Below are positions 32,697-39,694 of a stretch of 39,739 nucleotides of DNA, one piece after another. This DNA comes from Thermodesulfobacteriota bacterium (lineage in GTDB: Bacteria > Desulfobacterota_D > UBA1144 > Nemesobacterales > CSP1-2): assembly GCA_036397855.1 (NCBI GenBank), contig DASWID010000033.1, positions 1-39,739 of the forward strand. Reading direction: 5' to 3'. Numbering within the stretch: position 1 is the first letter of the stretch; the number at the start of each line of letters is the position of its first letter. Below the pieces are notes generated by a model that worked only from the letters and a program-made list of their open reading frames with translations, had not been told where the DNA came from and searched no databases. The position numbers were made by a program, and so were the translations under genes.

Positions 32697-33302
32697 TTAT
32701 TCTTTTTCTGTAATGCTATAAGTATGATTAAGGCTTAAAAGATAAGCCACCAGATCCAGTGCATCATCAGTCGCAATAATAACCTTTCCATTTGGTCTAT
32801 ACTCTACGGGAACAGGGACAATCCTTTTTCCCTGTGCTTTAAAAACCTGTTCTGAATATTCCTCTTCTTCCTCAAAAAGCCATGGATAAGGGGGCATTAT
32901 AGAACCTGGAGATGTAGCTCTTGGGTTATACAGATGAATCAGGTGCCAGTCTTCACTGGGTTGACGCGCTCCTATGTTAAAAAGGTCAGGTCCGGTGCGC
33001 ATTGTGCCAAGAAGTTGCGGTTTGTCATATACATAGTCTCCCGGGACAGATGGCCTCCCCCAGTTACGTTTCTGGTCCGCTCCAAAGCCTAATGGGCGTG
33101 TTTGCTGACTATGACAATATAGGCATCCATTTCTCATATAAATCTCTCTCCCGCGAAGCTGTTCTTCAGTATACGGTTTTAATTCCGGAGGCGGTTTTAT
33201 TTCGCTTATTTGAATTCCTGGAATAAACGTAAGCGCTGCCCAGCCAAGAAAGAGTGTGGCCAGAACCCCTAAGAAGAAGATAGAAGCCCTTATGTACATC
33301 AT
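32697..33302 (-). CDS. ccoO: cbb3 oxidase subunit II, mono-haem cytochrome c (CcoO)
   Basis: 201 residues. One N-terminal anchor helix (about 6-28) precedes the haem site CLYCH at 60-64 and the Met ligand in GSIMPPYPWLF near 137. GREIYMRNGCLYCHSQQTRP and the GPDLFNIGARQPSEDWHLIHLYNPR run are strongly CcoO-like. It passes electrons to the haem-copper centre of CcoN. The start overlaps the ccoN stop by four bases (ATGA), so translation is coupled. Confidence 0.94.
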   Translation of the reverse strand: MMYIRASIFFLGVLATLFLGWAALTFIPGIQISEIKPPPELKPYTEEQLRGREIYMRNGCLYCHSQQTRPLGFGADQKRNWGRPSVPGDYVYDKPQLLGTMRTGPDLFNIGARQPSEDWHLIHLYNPRATSPGSIMPPYPWLFEEEEEYSEQVFKAQGKRIVPVPVEYRPNGKVIIATDDALDLVAYLLSLNHTYSITEKE

Positions 33303-34738
33303 TTGGTAGCTGCCTCCAATTCATCACGCCACGGAGGTGTCAGTCTGACCGCGCCTTTTCTGAGAATCATGAGGGAGAAAAGGAATATGAATAACAATTG
33401 TCCAACAAGTATGAGTGCGCCGCCGATTGATCTGGCCGCCAGATATGGTTTGGTAACCTCGACTGATTCAATAAAAGGTCTAGATGCGTCATTCATATAT
33501 AAGCCCTGAAAAACCCCACCCACATTCATAGATAAGACATATAATATTATCCCTATGGCTACCAGCCAGAAATGAAATTTGATAAGAACCGGATAGGGCC
33601 ACTCCCACTTTACGAGCCTTGGCATTATGTAATAGATAGCTCCAAAGAGAATCATCGTGAGGAATGCGTATAAACCAAGGTGCGCATGACCGACAGTGTA
33701 ATGGGTGAAGTGAGTTATTTCGCTTTGGGAGCGTATCGCTTCGAAAGAGCCCTGAAAGCTCACCGCAGTGTAGCTCATCGCTCCGAAGACCACAAAGCGA
33801 AGGGTTGGACTGTATTTAAGCTTGTCAAAATGACCCACAGTCGTCAGATGATGGTTGATCGCCACCGTTATTACGGGAATGAACATAAGGACGCTTGCAA
33901 CGATAGACACACTTATAAGCCACGTCGGAAGAGGCCCGCCGACGAGATGATGGATACCATTCCAATTGTAAAAAAGCGCAAATGACCAGAAGCCAAGAAG
34001 TGATAGATAATAACTGTGTATGGGACGTCCGATTACTTTGGGTATAAAGTAATAAGCGGCGGCCAGACCCGCGGGGGTAGCCCACACTGTTAATAGATTA
34101 TGCGCATACCACCAGTTGACAGCTGCCTGCGTTACGCCGGAATAAATGTGGAGATTGGCAATGACATAAAGAATGGGGAACCATACTACAGATGCAAGAA
34201 TATACCATAGAGATACGTATATGTGCGTTACCCTGCGTGAATGAAAGGTTCGAAGTATAGAGAACGATAAACAGATGGCGGCTACTGCGATTACAGAGAC
34301 CGCTGCAGGAGGGAACTCCAGCCACTCCTGTCCCTGACTCCCGCCGTTTAGGATCGCGATTATTCCGTACAATACTCCAATATTCCAAAGAATGGCTGAA
34401 ATATATAATAGTCTTCGCCAATGGATTTCGGTATTGCATAACCTGGCGGTTAGCCAAATGTAGCAAGCTGCTATTGCCATAGAGGACCAGCCATAAACAA
34501 CGGCATTTAGGTGAGCAGGGCGAATTCTCCCGAACGTCAAGGCTGGTATGGATCCTAGCCAGTCAGGAAAGCTGAATTTTAATGCCGCGGTTAACCCAAG
34601 GATTGTTCCGACGAAAAGCCATAATATAGACGACGAAAAGAATAAGAGGACAGGAGCCGACACGGATTCATCGCTTGTTACACGTGAGGAGAGTTCAGGA
34701 GATTCTTCTACCTTCGAGATGTCACTGTCTGGACTCAT
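33299..34738 (-). CDS. ccoN: cbb3-type cytochrome c oxidase subunit I (CcoN)
   Basis: 479 residues, about twelve helices. The haem and copper histidines lie in IRPAHLNAVVYG, WWYAHNLLTVW, WNGIHHLVGGP and HYTVGHAHLGLYAF, and the Tyr of ALFYNWNGIHH fits the cross-linked Tyr of cbb3 enzymes. It is the catalytic core that reduces O2 to water and pumps protons, with high oxygen affinity, pointing to microaerobic respiration. The polar 25-residue N-terminus is longer than in some homologues. The ATG at 34738 overlaps the ccoS stop by four bases. Confidence 0.95.
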   Translation of the reverse strand: MSPDSDISKVEESPELSSRVTSDESVSAPVLLFFSSSILWLFVGTILGLTAALKFSFPDWLGSIPALTFGRIRPAHLNAVVYGWSSMAIAACYIWLTARLCNTEIHWRRLLYISAILWNIGVLYGIIAILNGGSQGQEWLEFPPAAVSVIAVAAICLSFSILRTFHSRRVTHIYVSLWYILASVVWFPILYVIANLHIYSGVTQAAVNWWYAHNLLTVWATPAGLAAAYYFIPKVIGRPIHSYYLSLLGFWSFALFYNWNGIHHLVGGPLPTWLISVSIVASVLMFIPVITVAINHHLTTVGHFDKLKYSPTLRFVVFGAMSYTAVSFQGSFEAIRSQSEITHFTHYTVGHAHLGLYAFLTMILFGAIYYIMPRLVKWEWPYPVLIKFHFWLVAIGIILYVLSMNVGGVFQGLYMNDASRPFIESVEVTKPYLAARSIGGALILVGQLLFIFLFSLMILRKGAVRLTPPWRDELEAATK

Positions 34739-34956
34739 CCTTCTTGCTCTCCGCCTTTATGATTTCTTTCAGGAATTCCAAAGACATTATCGGTCATCTT
34801 TCCAATGGGCTCGTCTTCATCAAATATTACGTAGGCTCCGGCATTCAGGTCTTTGAATTGCTTATTTCGCACGGCCCAGAAAAATGCGCCAATCGCCAGA
34901 GATCCGCCCAGGAGGACGAGGAAGATTAGAATGAGAGCGGCAAGGGGTAGATTCAT
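34735..34956 (-). CDS. ccoS: cbb3 oxidase assembly protein CcoS
   Basis: 73 residues: one N-terminal helix (LAALILIFLVLLGGSLAIGAFFWAV) and the signature FWAVRNKQFKDLNAGAYVIFDEDEP. CcoS is needed to insert copper and haem into CcoN. Here it is the first gene of the oxidase operon, overlapping ccoN by four bases, whereas it usually follows ccoI. I chose the ATG at 34956 because it fits the family's N-terminus; a GTG at 34977 lies inside a possible -10 element. Confidence 0.85.
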   Translation of the reverse strand: MNLPLAALILIFLVLLGGSLAIGAFFWAVRNKQFKDLNAGAYVIFDEDEPIGKMTDNVFGIPERNHKGGEQEG

Positions 34957-34968
34957 GAATCTTAATTT

Positions 34969-34974
34969 ATTATA
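34969..34974 (-). promoter_or_regulatory. Candidate -10 element for the ccoSNOP operon
   Basis: Perfect TATAAT on the minus strand just before ccoS. The -35 region (TTTATC) is weak. The transcript would have a leader of only a few bases before the ATG at 34956. No clear FNR palindrome was found. Confidence 0.3.
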
Positions 34975-35051
34975 CACTTTGAAATGCTCTTGATAAAAAC
35001 CTCGACAGGGTAAGTGTGAACGGGTTTATCTATTGAGTTGCAATCGATAGA

Positions 35052-35069
35052 CGGGGTTTTCTAACCCCG
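35052..35069. repeat. Dispersed hairpin repeat, copy 2 (7-bp stem, TTCT loop)
   Basis: CGGGGTT and AACCCCG around a four-base loop, partner of the element at 2531-2550. The gap 34978-35373 otherwise contains only an AAAGGGTTGA hairpin near 35262-35282, terminator-like but without a strong T-run, and no gene. Confidence 0.6.
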
Positions 35070-35373
35070 CTTCAAGCCTGATGCTCGCTTTTGTCATCCT
35101 CGAATGTGGTAATCGGGGATCCACACTAGCTGTTATGGCGAAGTGTAATGCCCTTTGGCGATCTCCATTATAAATTCATCAGAAAATCGGAGAAGAAGCT
35201 AGGTTGGAGATTACAAGGTATGTCTATGAGAGGGTATAATAGAAATAGATTAGTTATTAAAAAGGGTTGAGTCAACCTTTTCTTCGAGTTCTCATGACCC
35301 AGTAAAACGAAACGAGGTTTACTGGTTTGTATGTGAACTGGTTAGGGATTGGGGGTAAGAAAGCGAGAAGTGT

Positions 35374-35613
35374 TTGATAAAGATATCGAGACATGCCAGA
35401 AACAACATGAGATTCTATGAAATATCTAAACAAGATATTCAAAAGACGGTAGAATTACCTGATATCGTAGATAAAGAAGGAGAAAAGATGATAGCTATCA
35501 AAAATTTTCAGGATAGATTCTCGGGTTTTCCACTCAAGGTGGTATGTGAAAAAATTGAAGAAGAATTATTCGTTATTACAGCCTATCCACTAAAAAAGAA
35601 AATGTGGAGGTAA
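35374..35613 (+). CDS. DUF4258 family small protein (toxin-like)
   Basis: 79 residues. The pattern SRHARNNMRFYEISKQDI, VELPDIVD, LKVVCEKIEEELFVITAYP matches DUF4258, a small alpha/beta fold related in outline to RelE/BrnT-type toxins; activity is unproven. It starts with TTG at 35374 behind a weak GAGAAG site. It ends in GGAGGTAA, where GGAGG is also the ribosome site of the following DUF2283 gene, so the two are tightly coupled. Highly basic C-terminus. Confidence 0.7.
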   Translation: MIKISRHARNNMRFYEISKQDIQKTVELPDIVDKEGEKMIAIKNFQDRFSGFPLKVVCEKIEEELFVITAYPLKKKMWR

Positions 35614-35618
35614 AACTT

Positions 35619-35825
35619 ATGAAAGTAAGATACGACAAGGAATCCGACGCGGCCTATATCCAGATGTCATCCAAAAAGCCTGAAGGTGCAATTGAGATGG
35701 CTGAAGGTGTCATTCTTCATACAACATCAAAAAATGAGATTGTTGCTATAGAGATACTTGAGGCTGCTAAAAAGATTCCGATAAGGACACTGTTCAAACT
35801 TGAACTGACCACTTCAGGCATTTAA
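35619..35825 (+). CDS. DUF2283 family small protein (partner of DUF4258)
   Basis: 68 residues: MKVRYDKESDAAYIQM, EGVILHTTSKNEIVAIEILEA is the whole DUF2283 fold, a short beta-rich domain of unknown function often coded after DUF4258. The ATG at 35619 has GGAGG seven bases upstream inside the preceding gene's end. By position it would be an antitoxin or partner; this is inference. Confidence 0.78.
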   Translation: MKVRYDKESDAAYIQMSSKKPEGAIEMAEGVILHTTSKNEIVAIEILEAAKKIPIRTLFKLELTTSGI

Positions 35826-36489
35826 TCATTAAGCCACGATTCTTAAACAAATCAAAGACAACGACTACGTAACGCCAGATGTCTGATTTAATCAAACGCG
35901 TTCTAGTGAAGATATCCATGATTAACCCTCAATACCCTTAGACGAGCGTCACCTGAATCCGTCCCAATACCAGATAAGCAACCCCTTTTTCGTCTTTCCC
36001 GAAATTTGTTATCGGGAATCCATGAATAATAAGGTTTACTTTTCCTTTTCTGCTCCTTCTAATCCGTTCACACTGAGCCTGGTCGAAGTGCCTGTACTAA
36101 TTCAATCGAAGAGCCAGCAGTGAATAGAGATGTAGCGGAGGACTTTAGTCCTCCACTTATCTTCTAATTGATGATGAAATAAAGAAAGAGGACAAGGAAG
36201 AGGGATTTCTTGATGAGAAAAGTAGCTATGCTGGTTTAGAAAATAGTGGGGAAGGCGAAAAATAGGATAAAGGCGTCTATATAACAAAAAATGTCTGTTG
36301 TACCTATTTATTTGTGAAGCTGGGATCCCTTGTAGTATTGTTCTGAATCATGGATCGTGCATCCTGAATCCTGCATCGTATCACCATTTGTCAATTGTGA
36401 GAATAGGACCATTGTGATTTTTTCTAAATGATAGCCCCAAACTAGAAGGGGAGTGCGTTCCCTTTTTCAAATAAAAGATATTCTCTTCC
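35826..36489. other. Repeat-rich intergenic stretch, no gene seen
   Basis: Contains a hairpin with arms TTCCCGA (35996-36002) and TCGGGAA (36012-36018), the 17-base TTGTTATCGGGAATCCA (36006-36022) that recurs at 38003-38019, a GTTCAC...GTCGAAG repeat-like segment near 36064, and the 24-bp palindrome at 36131-36154. No coding frame with a recognisable product. Confidence 0.5.
36131..36154 (+). repeat. Dispersed palindromic repeat, copy 2 (24 bp)
   Basis: Exact inverse copy of 2611-2634; core palindrome GGAGGACT with AGTCCTCC. Confidence 0.7.
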
Positions 36490-36491
36490 TA

Positions 36492-36500
36492 TGATATAAT
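36492..36500 (+). promoter_or_regulatory. Extended -10 promoter of the monooxygenase gene
   Basis: TGATATAAT: perfect TATAAT at 36495-36500 with TG one base before it. No good -35. The leader would be about 30 bases and contains AAGGAG. Confidence 0.45.
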
Positions 36501-36535
36501 AAATTCTCCTAATCCCATTCAATAAGGAGAAAATC

Positions 36536-36856
36536 ATGTTCGTTACTATGAATCGAATTTTCGTAAGCCCGGAATATGCTTCTAAATTTGAGGAACGCTT
36601 CCGAAATCGGATTCATGCAGTAGACGAGATGCGGGGTTTTATACGTAATCTAGTATTACGACCTCAAGAACCTGAACAACCCTATGTAGTCATGACGTTT
36701 TGGCAATCAGAGGAGGATTTTAGAAATTGGGTTAATTCGGATGCTTTCAAACAGGGTCATGCTAAAAGTGGTACGCTCTCTAAAGAGGTATTTAGCAAGC
36801 CGAGCCATTTGGAAACATTTGAGACGTTTCTTGATACTAAAGCTTCCAGTGAGTAA
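36536..36856 (+). CDS. HmoA-like monooxygenase (ABM domain)
   Basis: 106 residues forming one antibiotic-biosynthesis-monooxygenase (dimeric alpha/beta barrel) domain: MFVTMNRIFVSPEYASKFEERF, then GFIRNLVLRPQ, then VVMTFWQSEEDFRNWVNSDAFKQGH. The FW...W...H arrangement resembles the haem-degrading HmoA/IsdG branch, so a haem-related role is possible but the key residues are not certain. The ATG at 36536 has AAGGAG seven bases upstream. It stands alone among repeats. Confidence 0.82.
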   Translation: MFVTMNRIFVSPEYASKFEERFRNRIHAVDEMRGFIRNLVLRPQEPEQPYVVMTFWQSEEDFRNWVNSDAFKQGHAKSGTLSKEVFSKPSHLETFETFLDTKASSE

Positions 36857-37161
36857 TAATTTAAAGGGGCATAATAAAACGACAAACGCAATAGAGCCCC
36901 TAAACCGGTATGGGGTTAAGGTCTGCCCCTAGAATTACACTATATACCACTAGATGTGTTATTTAAAATTATAATCATATGTTTGGGTAGGCTAAAAATT
37001 ATAGAGTTAATTGAAAGTAATCCTAAATAGATAATGTATTTAATGACAATCTTCCAAGTACTTTCGTGATTGATTGATGCAATGCTTTTAGCAATGCCCA
37101 GATAACAATTGGTATGCTGGATTTGATTAATTTTGTTTGGATATAGAGGAGGTGAATTGAT
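36857..37161. other. Intergenic, no gene seen
   Basis: AGGGGC and GCCCCT arms about 25 bases apart just after the monooxygenase stop may form a weak hairpin. A minus-strand frame of 175 codons crosses here but overlaps the DUF433 gene in antisense and has no domain. Confidence 0.4.
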
Positions 37162-37383
37162 ATGGCTACATTTGATAGAATTACTTTTGATCCAAAGACA
37201 ATGGGTGGTCGTGCGTGCATTCGTGGCATGCGTATACCCGTCTCTATAATCATAGGCCAGATCGCGCACGGCGCCACTGTTGAAGAGATCCTTACTGATT
37301 ATCCAGACCTTGAGCCGGAAGATATCAAGCAAGCTCTGGAATATGCCGCATGGCTGACACAGGAAGAGGTCAGCACTACTTAA
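37162..37383 (+). CDS. DUF433 antitoxin-like protein
   Basis: 73 residues: RITFDPKTMGGRACIRGMRI, PVSIIIGQIAHGATVEEILT, DYPDLEPEDIKQALEYAAW is the complete DUF433 domain, a winged-helix-like fold common as the antitoxin of DUF5615 toxins. The ATG at 37162 has GGAGG nine bases upstream. The DUF5615 gene follows six bases after its stop. Confidence 0.88.
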   Translation: MATFDRITFDPKTMGGRACIRGMRIPVSIIIGQIAHGATVEEILTDYPDLEPEDIKQALEYAAWLTQEEVSTT

Positions 37384-37389
37384 TATAAA

Positions 37390-37770
37390 ATGAGATTCCT
37401 TGCTGATATGGGCGTTGCGCAAAGCATAGTAGGCTGGCTTAGGAATGAGGGTCATGACGCTGTTCATTTACGGGAAGAAAAACTCCACCGCCTATCTAAT
37501 GGCGCAATCTTTGAGAAGGCGTATGCAGAAAGCAGAGTTATCCTGACTTTTGATCTTGATTTTGGGGAGATCATTGCACTTTCTGGTGGAAAGCCGGTAA
37601 GTGTCATTCTTTTCAGGCTACATAATACAAGGGCAGCCCATGTAATGGAGAGATTAAAAAAGGTTTTGAAAGACTCAGGGGATGATCTGGAGAAGGGAGC
37701 CATAGTTGTTGTAGAAGAGTCCCGCCATCGTACCAGGCGTTTACCAATTGGTACAAAAGGAGCAGAGTGA
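37390..37770 (+). CDS. DUF5615 PIN-like toxin
   Basis: 126 residues. FLADMGVAQSIVGWLRNEGHDAVHLRE, then VILTFDLDFGEII, is the DUF5615/Mut7-C-like PIN fold; Asp5 and the FDLDF aspartates are candidates for metal binding and RNA cleavage. With DUF433 upstream it makes a standard type II toxin-antitoxin pair. The ATG at 37390 shows no good ribosome site, consistent with coupled translation. Activity is inferred from family. Confidence 0.85.
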   Translation: MRFLADMGVAQSIVGWLRNEGHDAVHLREEKLHRLSNGAIFEKAYAESRVILTFDLDFGEIIALSGGKPVSVILFRLHNTRAAHVMERLKKVLKDSGDDLEKGAIVVVEESRHRTRRLPIGTKGAE

Positions 37771-38275
37771 CGGTATCTTGATACAAAGTAACAACACCAA
37801 GAAAAAAGTCCGGGAAAGACTATCTTGTGAACGCCTCTATTGGGAAGCCACCCCATGATCCTGAATCCTGTCACGGGCGCTTCAATACCCCACCCGTTCA
37901 CCCTGTCCTGAGTTGAATCAAACGGCCCGGTCGAATGGCCTGCACTGACTAAAATCGACCTGTTGGCTGGGTCGAACAGATCTCAAGAGTTGCTCCCGAG
38001 GATTGTTATCGGGAATCCACAGACGTGTCATTGCGAGTGGCAAGGCCACGAAGCAATCTCCTCCTTATCATCTTCGCAAAAAGCGAAGCCCTGTGGCAAT
38101 CTCCTTTTTATTTCTTCAAGAATTAGGATACTCAAACGGTAAGAAAGAAAAGGACAAGAATCCGGAAGTTCATGATGAGGGAGATAGGAAAAACCTTCAA
38201 AAAATAGCAGGGAAGAAGAAGAAAAAGAAAAATAACTCATTGATTCATGCCTGATAATCATCTAGCCAGCCCCTC
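37771..38275. other. Repeat-rich intergenic stretch before the IS element
   Basis: Holds a GTTCACCCTG...GTCGAATGG segment near 37900-37950, the second TTGTTATCGGGAATCCA at 38003-38019, the second 34-bp repeat at 38027-38060 and a partial third copy with CTTCGC-AAAAA-GCGAAG ending GGCAATCTCC near 38071-38105. No gene. Confidence 0.5.
38027..38060. repeat. Dispersed 34-bp hairpin repeat, copy 2
   Basis: Same ends and spacing as 31867-31900; the inner stem here is GTGG-CAAGG-CCAC, so base pairs changed together. A degenerate third copy follows at about 38071-38105. Confidence 0.75.
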
Positions 38276-38302
38276 GAATAACCCACCATTGGTGGGTTAT
38301 TC
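38276..38302 (+). repeat. Perfect 12-bp hairpin at the 5' side of the IS110-type element
   Basis: GAATAACCCACC (38276-38287) and its complement (38291-38302) enclose ATT. It lies about 20 bases before the transposase ribosome site, so it may block read-through translation from outside or be part of the element's left end. No matching arm was found beyond the transposase. Confidence 0.8.
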
Positions 38303-38335
38303 TTAATGAATCTTAGTCAACAAGGAGGGGCTGTA

Positions 38336-39346
38336 ATGATGCTATATTGTGCAATAGATTTACATTCGGACAATAACGTTTTAGTTATCATCAATAGTAA
38401 TGATAACATATTGTTTCAAAGACGCCTGCCCAATGATCTGGGGGTAGTGCTAAGTGTACTGGAACCTTATAAACACAGACTTGTGGGAGTTGCCGTTGAA
38501 TCCACGTTCAACTGGTATTGGTTGGTAGATGGTTTAAGTGAAGCTGGTTATACCACCACTCTGGTGAACACAGCTAAGGTTAAGCAGTACGAGGGATTAA
38601 AACACACTGAGGATAAGTATGACGCCTTTTGGTTGGCACATCTGATGCGATTAGGGATATTGCCTAAGGGATACATCTATCCTAGAAAAGAAAGAGCTGT
38701 GAGAGACCTACTGCGTAAGAGGGGCCAACTGGTTAATCATAGAACCATCCATGTACTTAGCATACAGAATCAATACTGGAGGAATACGGCGATTAAATTA
38801 AAAGCGGATTACATCAAGCGAAGGAGTGATTATTTAGAGGACCTTGAGGATGAGAACATTCAATTGGCACTCTCTAGCAACTATGAGGTTATGCGAGCAT
38901 CGCACAAGCAAATAGGAAAGATTGAGAAACGAGTTAAGCAACAGATGAAATTAAGGCCTGAATATGAGCTGCTTCTTGGGGTGGATGGAATTGGATATAT
39001 ACTTGCTCTAACGATTATGTTAGAGACTGGAGATATAAGTAGGTTCAAGAAGGTAGGAAACTACGCCTCATACTGCCGCTGTGTGGAGAGTAAACACACT
39101 AGTAATAATAAGAAGAAGGGTAAAGGGAATGAAAAGAATGGCAATAAGTACCTGGCTTGGGCTTTTGTTGAGGCAGCTAATTTTGCAACGCGATATAGTG
39201 AGAAGGCAAGGCGGTTTCATCAACGAAAGATGGCAAAGACAAATAACGTAGTTGCAACAAAAGCGTTGGCTCACAAACTGGCAAGGGCATGTTATTACAT
39301 AATAAGAGACCAGGTGCCTTATGATGAGGATAAATTATTTGGATAA
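38336..39346 (+). CDS. IS110-family transposase (DEDD recombinase)
   Basis: 336 residues from the ATG at 38336, which has AAGGAGGGG five bases upstream. The N-terminal RuvC-like DEDD domain has D8 (YCAIDLH), E55 (VAVEST), D93 and D96 (TEDKYDAFWLA). The C-terminal Transposase_20 domain covers about 205-290 (ELLLGVDGIGYILALTIMLE), with Ser252 or Ser256 in CRCVESKHTS as the candidate catalytic serine, then KYLAWAFVEAANFATRY. All key residues are present and the frame is intact, so the enzyme may be active. IS110 recombinases are guided by an RNA made from a non-coding end of the element. Confidence 0.93.
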   Translation: MMLYCAIDLHSDNNVLVIINSNDNILFQRRLPNDLGVVLSVLEPYKHRLVGVAVESTFNWYWLVDGLSEAGYTTTLVNTAKVKQYEGLKHTEDKYDAFWLAHLMRLGILPKGYIYPRKERAVRDLLRKRGQLVNHRTIHVLSIQNQYWRNTAIKLKADYIKRRSDYLEDLEDENIQLALSSNYEVMRASHKQIGKIEKRVKQQMKLRPEYELLLGVDGIGYILALTIMLETGDISRFKKVGNYASYCRCVESKHTSNNKKKGKGNEKNGNKYLAWAFVEAANFATRYSEKARRFHQRKMAKTNNVVATKALAHKLARACYYIIRDQVPYDEDKLFG

Positions 39347-39349
39347 GGA

Positions 39350-39645
39350 GTTTGAATGAAACGGTGAACCGGTTCTGGGGTTGGTTAAAAACCACAATGC
39401 CTGATTGGAAGCCGTTTCATTCGCAATAATATGATGCTGGTTATTAGTCTGATGCGCCTAAGCCATGAGCCAAAAAGGGGTTGGAAACCACAGAGATGGT
39501 AAGCCACAGGTCTGTTATAAACAAAGTGGACATGGTTTGGTACCGAAGATTTTTTGGGGCTTCTAATGAAGCCAGGGACGATTGATCGTCTTGATCCCGA
39601 TGGGTGACTGGTGCGGATCAGCTTAAGCTGATACTAATCCTTAAA
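39350..39645 (+). ncRNA. Candidate structured RNA / bridge RNA after the IS110 transposase
   Basis: GAATGAAACGG (39354-39364) pairs exactly with 39412-39422, closing a large loop that contains the palindrome GAACCGGTTC. Three compact hairpins follow: 39558-39573 (GGCTTC/GAAGCC), 39577-39590 (GACGAT/ATCGTC) and 39617-39632 (ATCAGCTT/AAGCTGAT). No coding frame fits. Bridge RNAs are encoded in a non-coding end of IS110 elements, on the right side in the IS1111 group; expression and exact limits are inferred. Confidence 0.45.
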
Positions 39646-39694
39646 GACAAAAATAACGGGTGCGTGTTGGATAAACTAGTAAGAGACTTATGAT

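Larger units (their letters stand above)
38276..39660 (+). mobile_element. IS110-family insertion sequence (ends not fixed)
   Basis: The DEDD transposase gene with an upstream hairpin and a structured downstream region. IS110 elements lack terminal inverted repeats and make no simple target duplication, so the ends cannot be set from sequence alone; the listed limits span the hairpin to the last strong stem. It sits among dispersed palindromes, a usual landing ground for this family. Confidence 0.6.

Noticed and set aside
36940-37467. A 175-codon minus-strand frame antisense to DUF433 and the start of DUF5615
   Set aside because: No domain, no ribosome site, and the opposite strand codes for two well-recognised proteins.
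37464-37901. A 145-codon minus-strand frame
   Set aside because: Antisense to the DUF5615 toxin, with no recognisable domain.
38276-39660. Terminal inverted repeats or target duplication for the IS element
   Set aside because: None found; this is expected for IS110-family elements and so does not argue against them.
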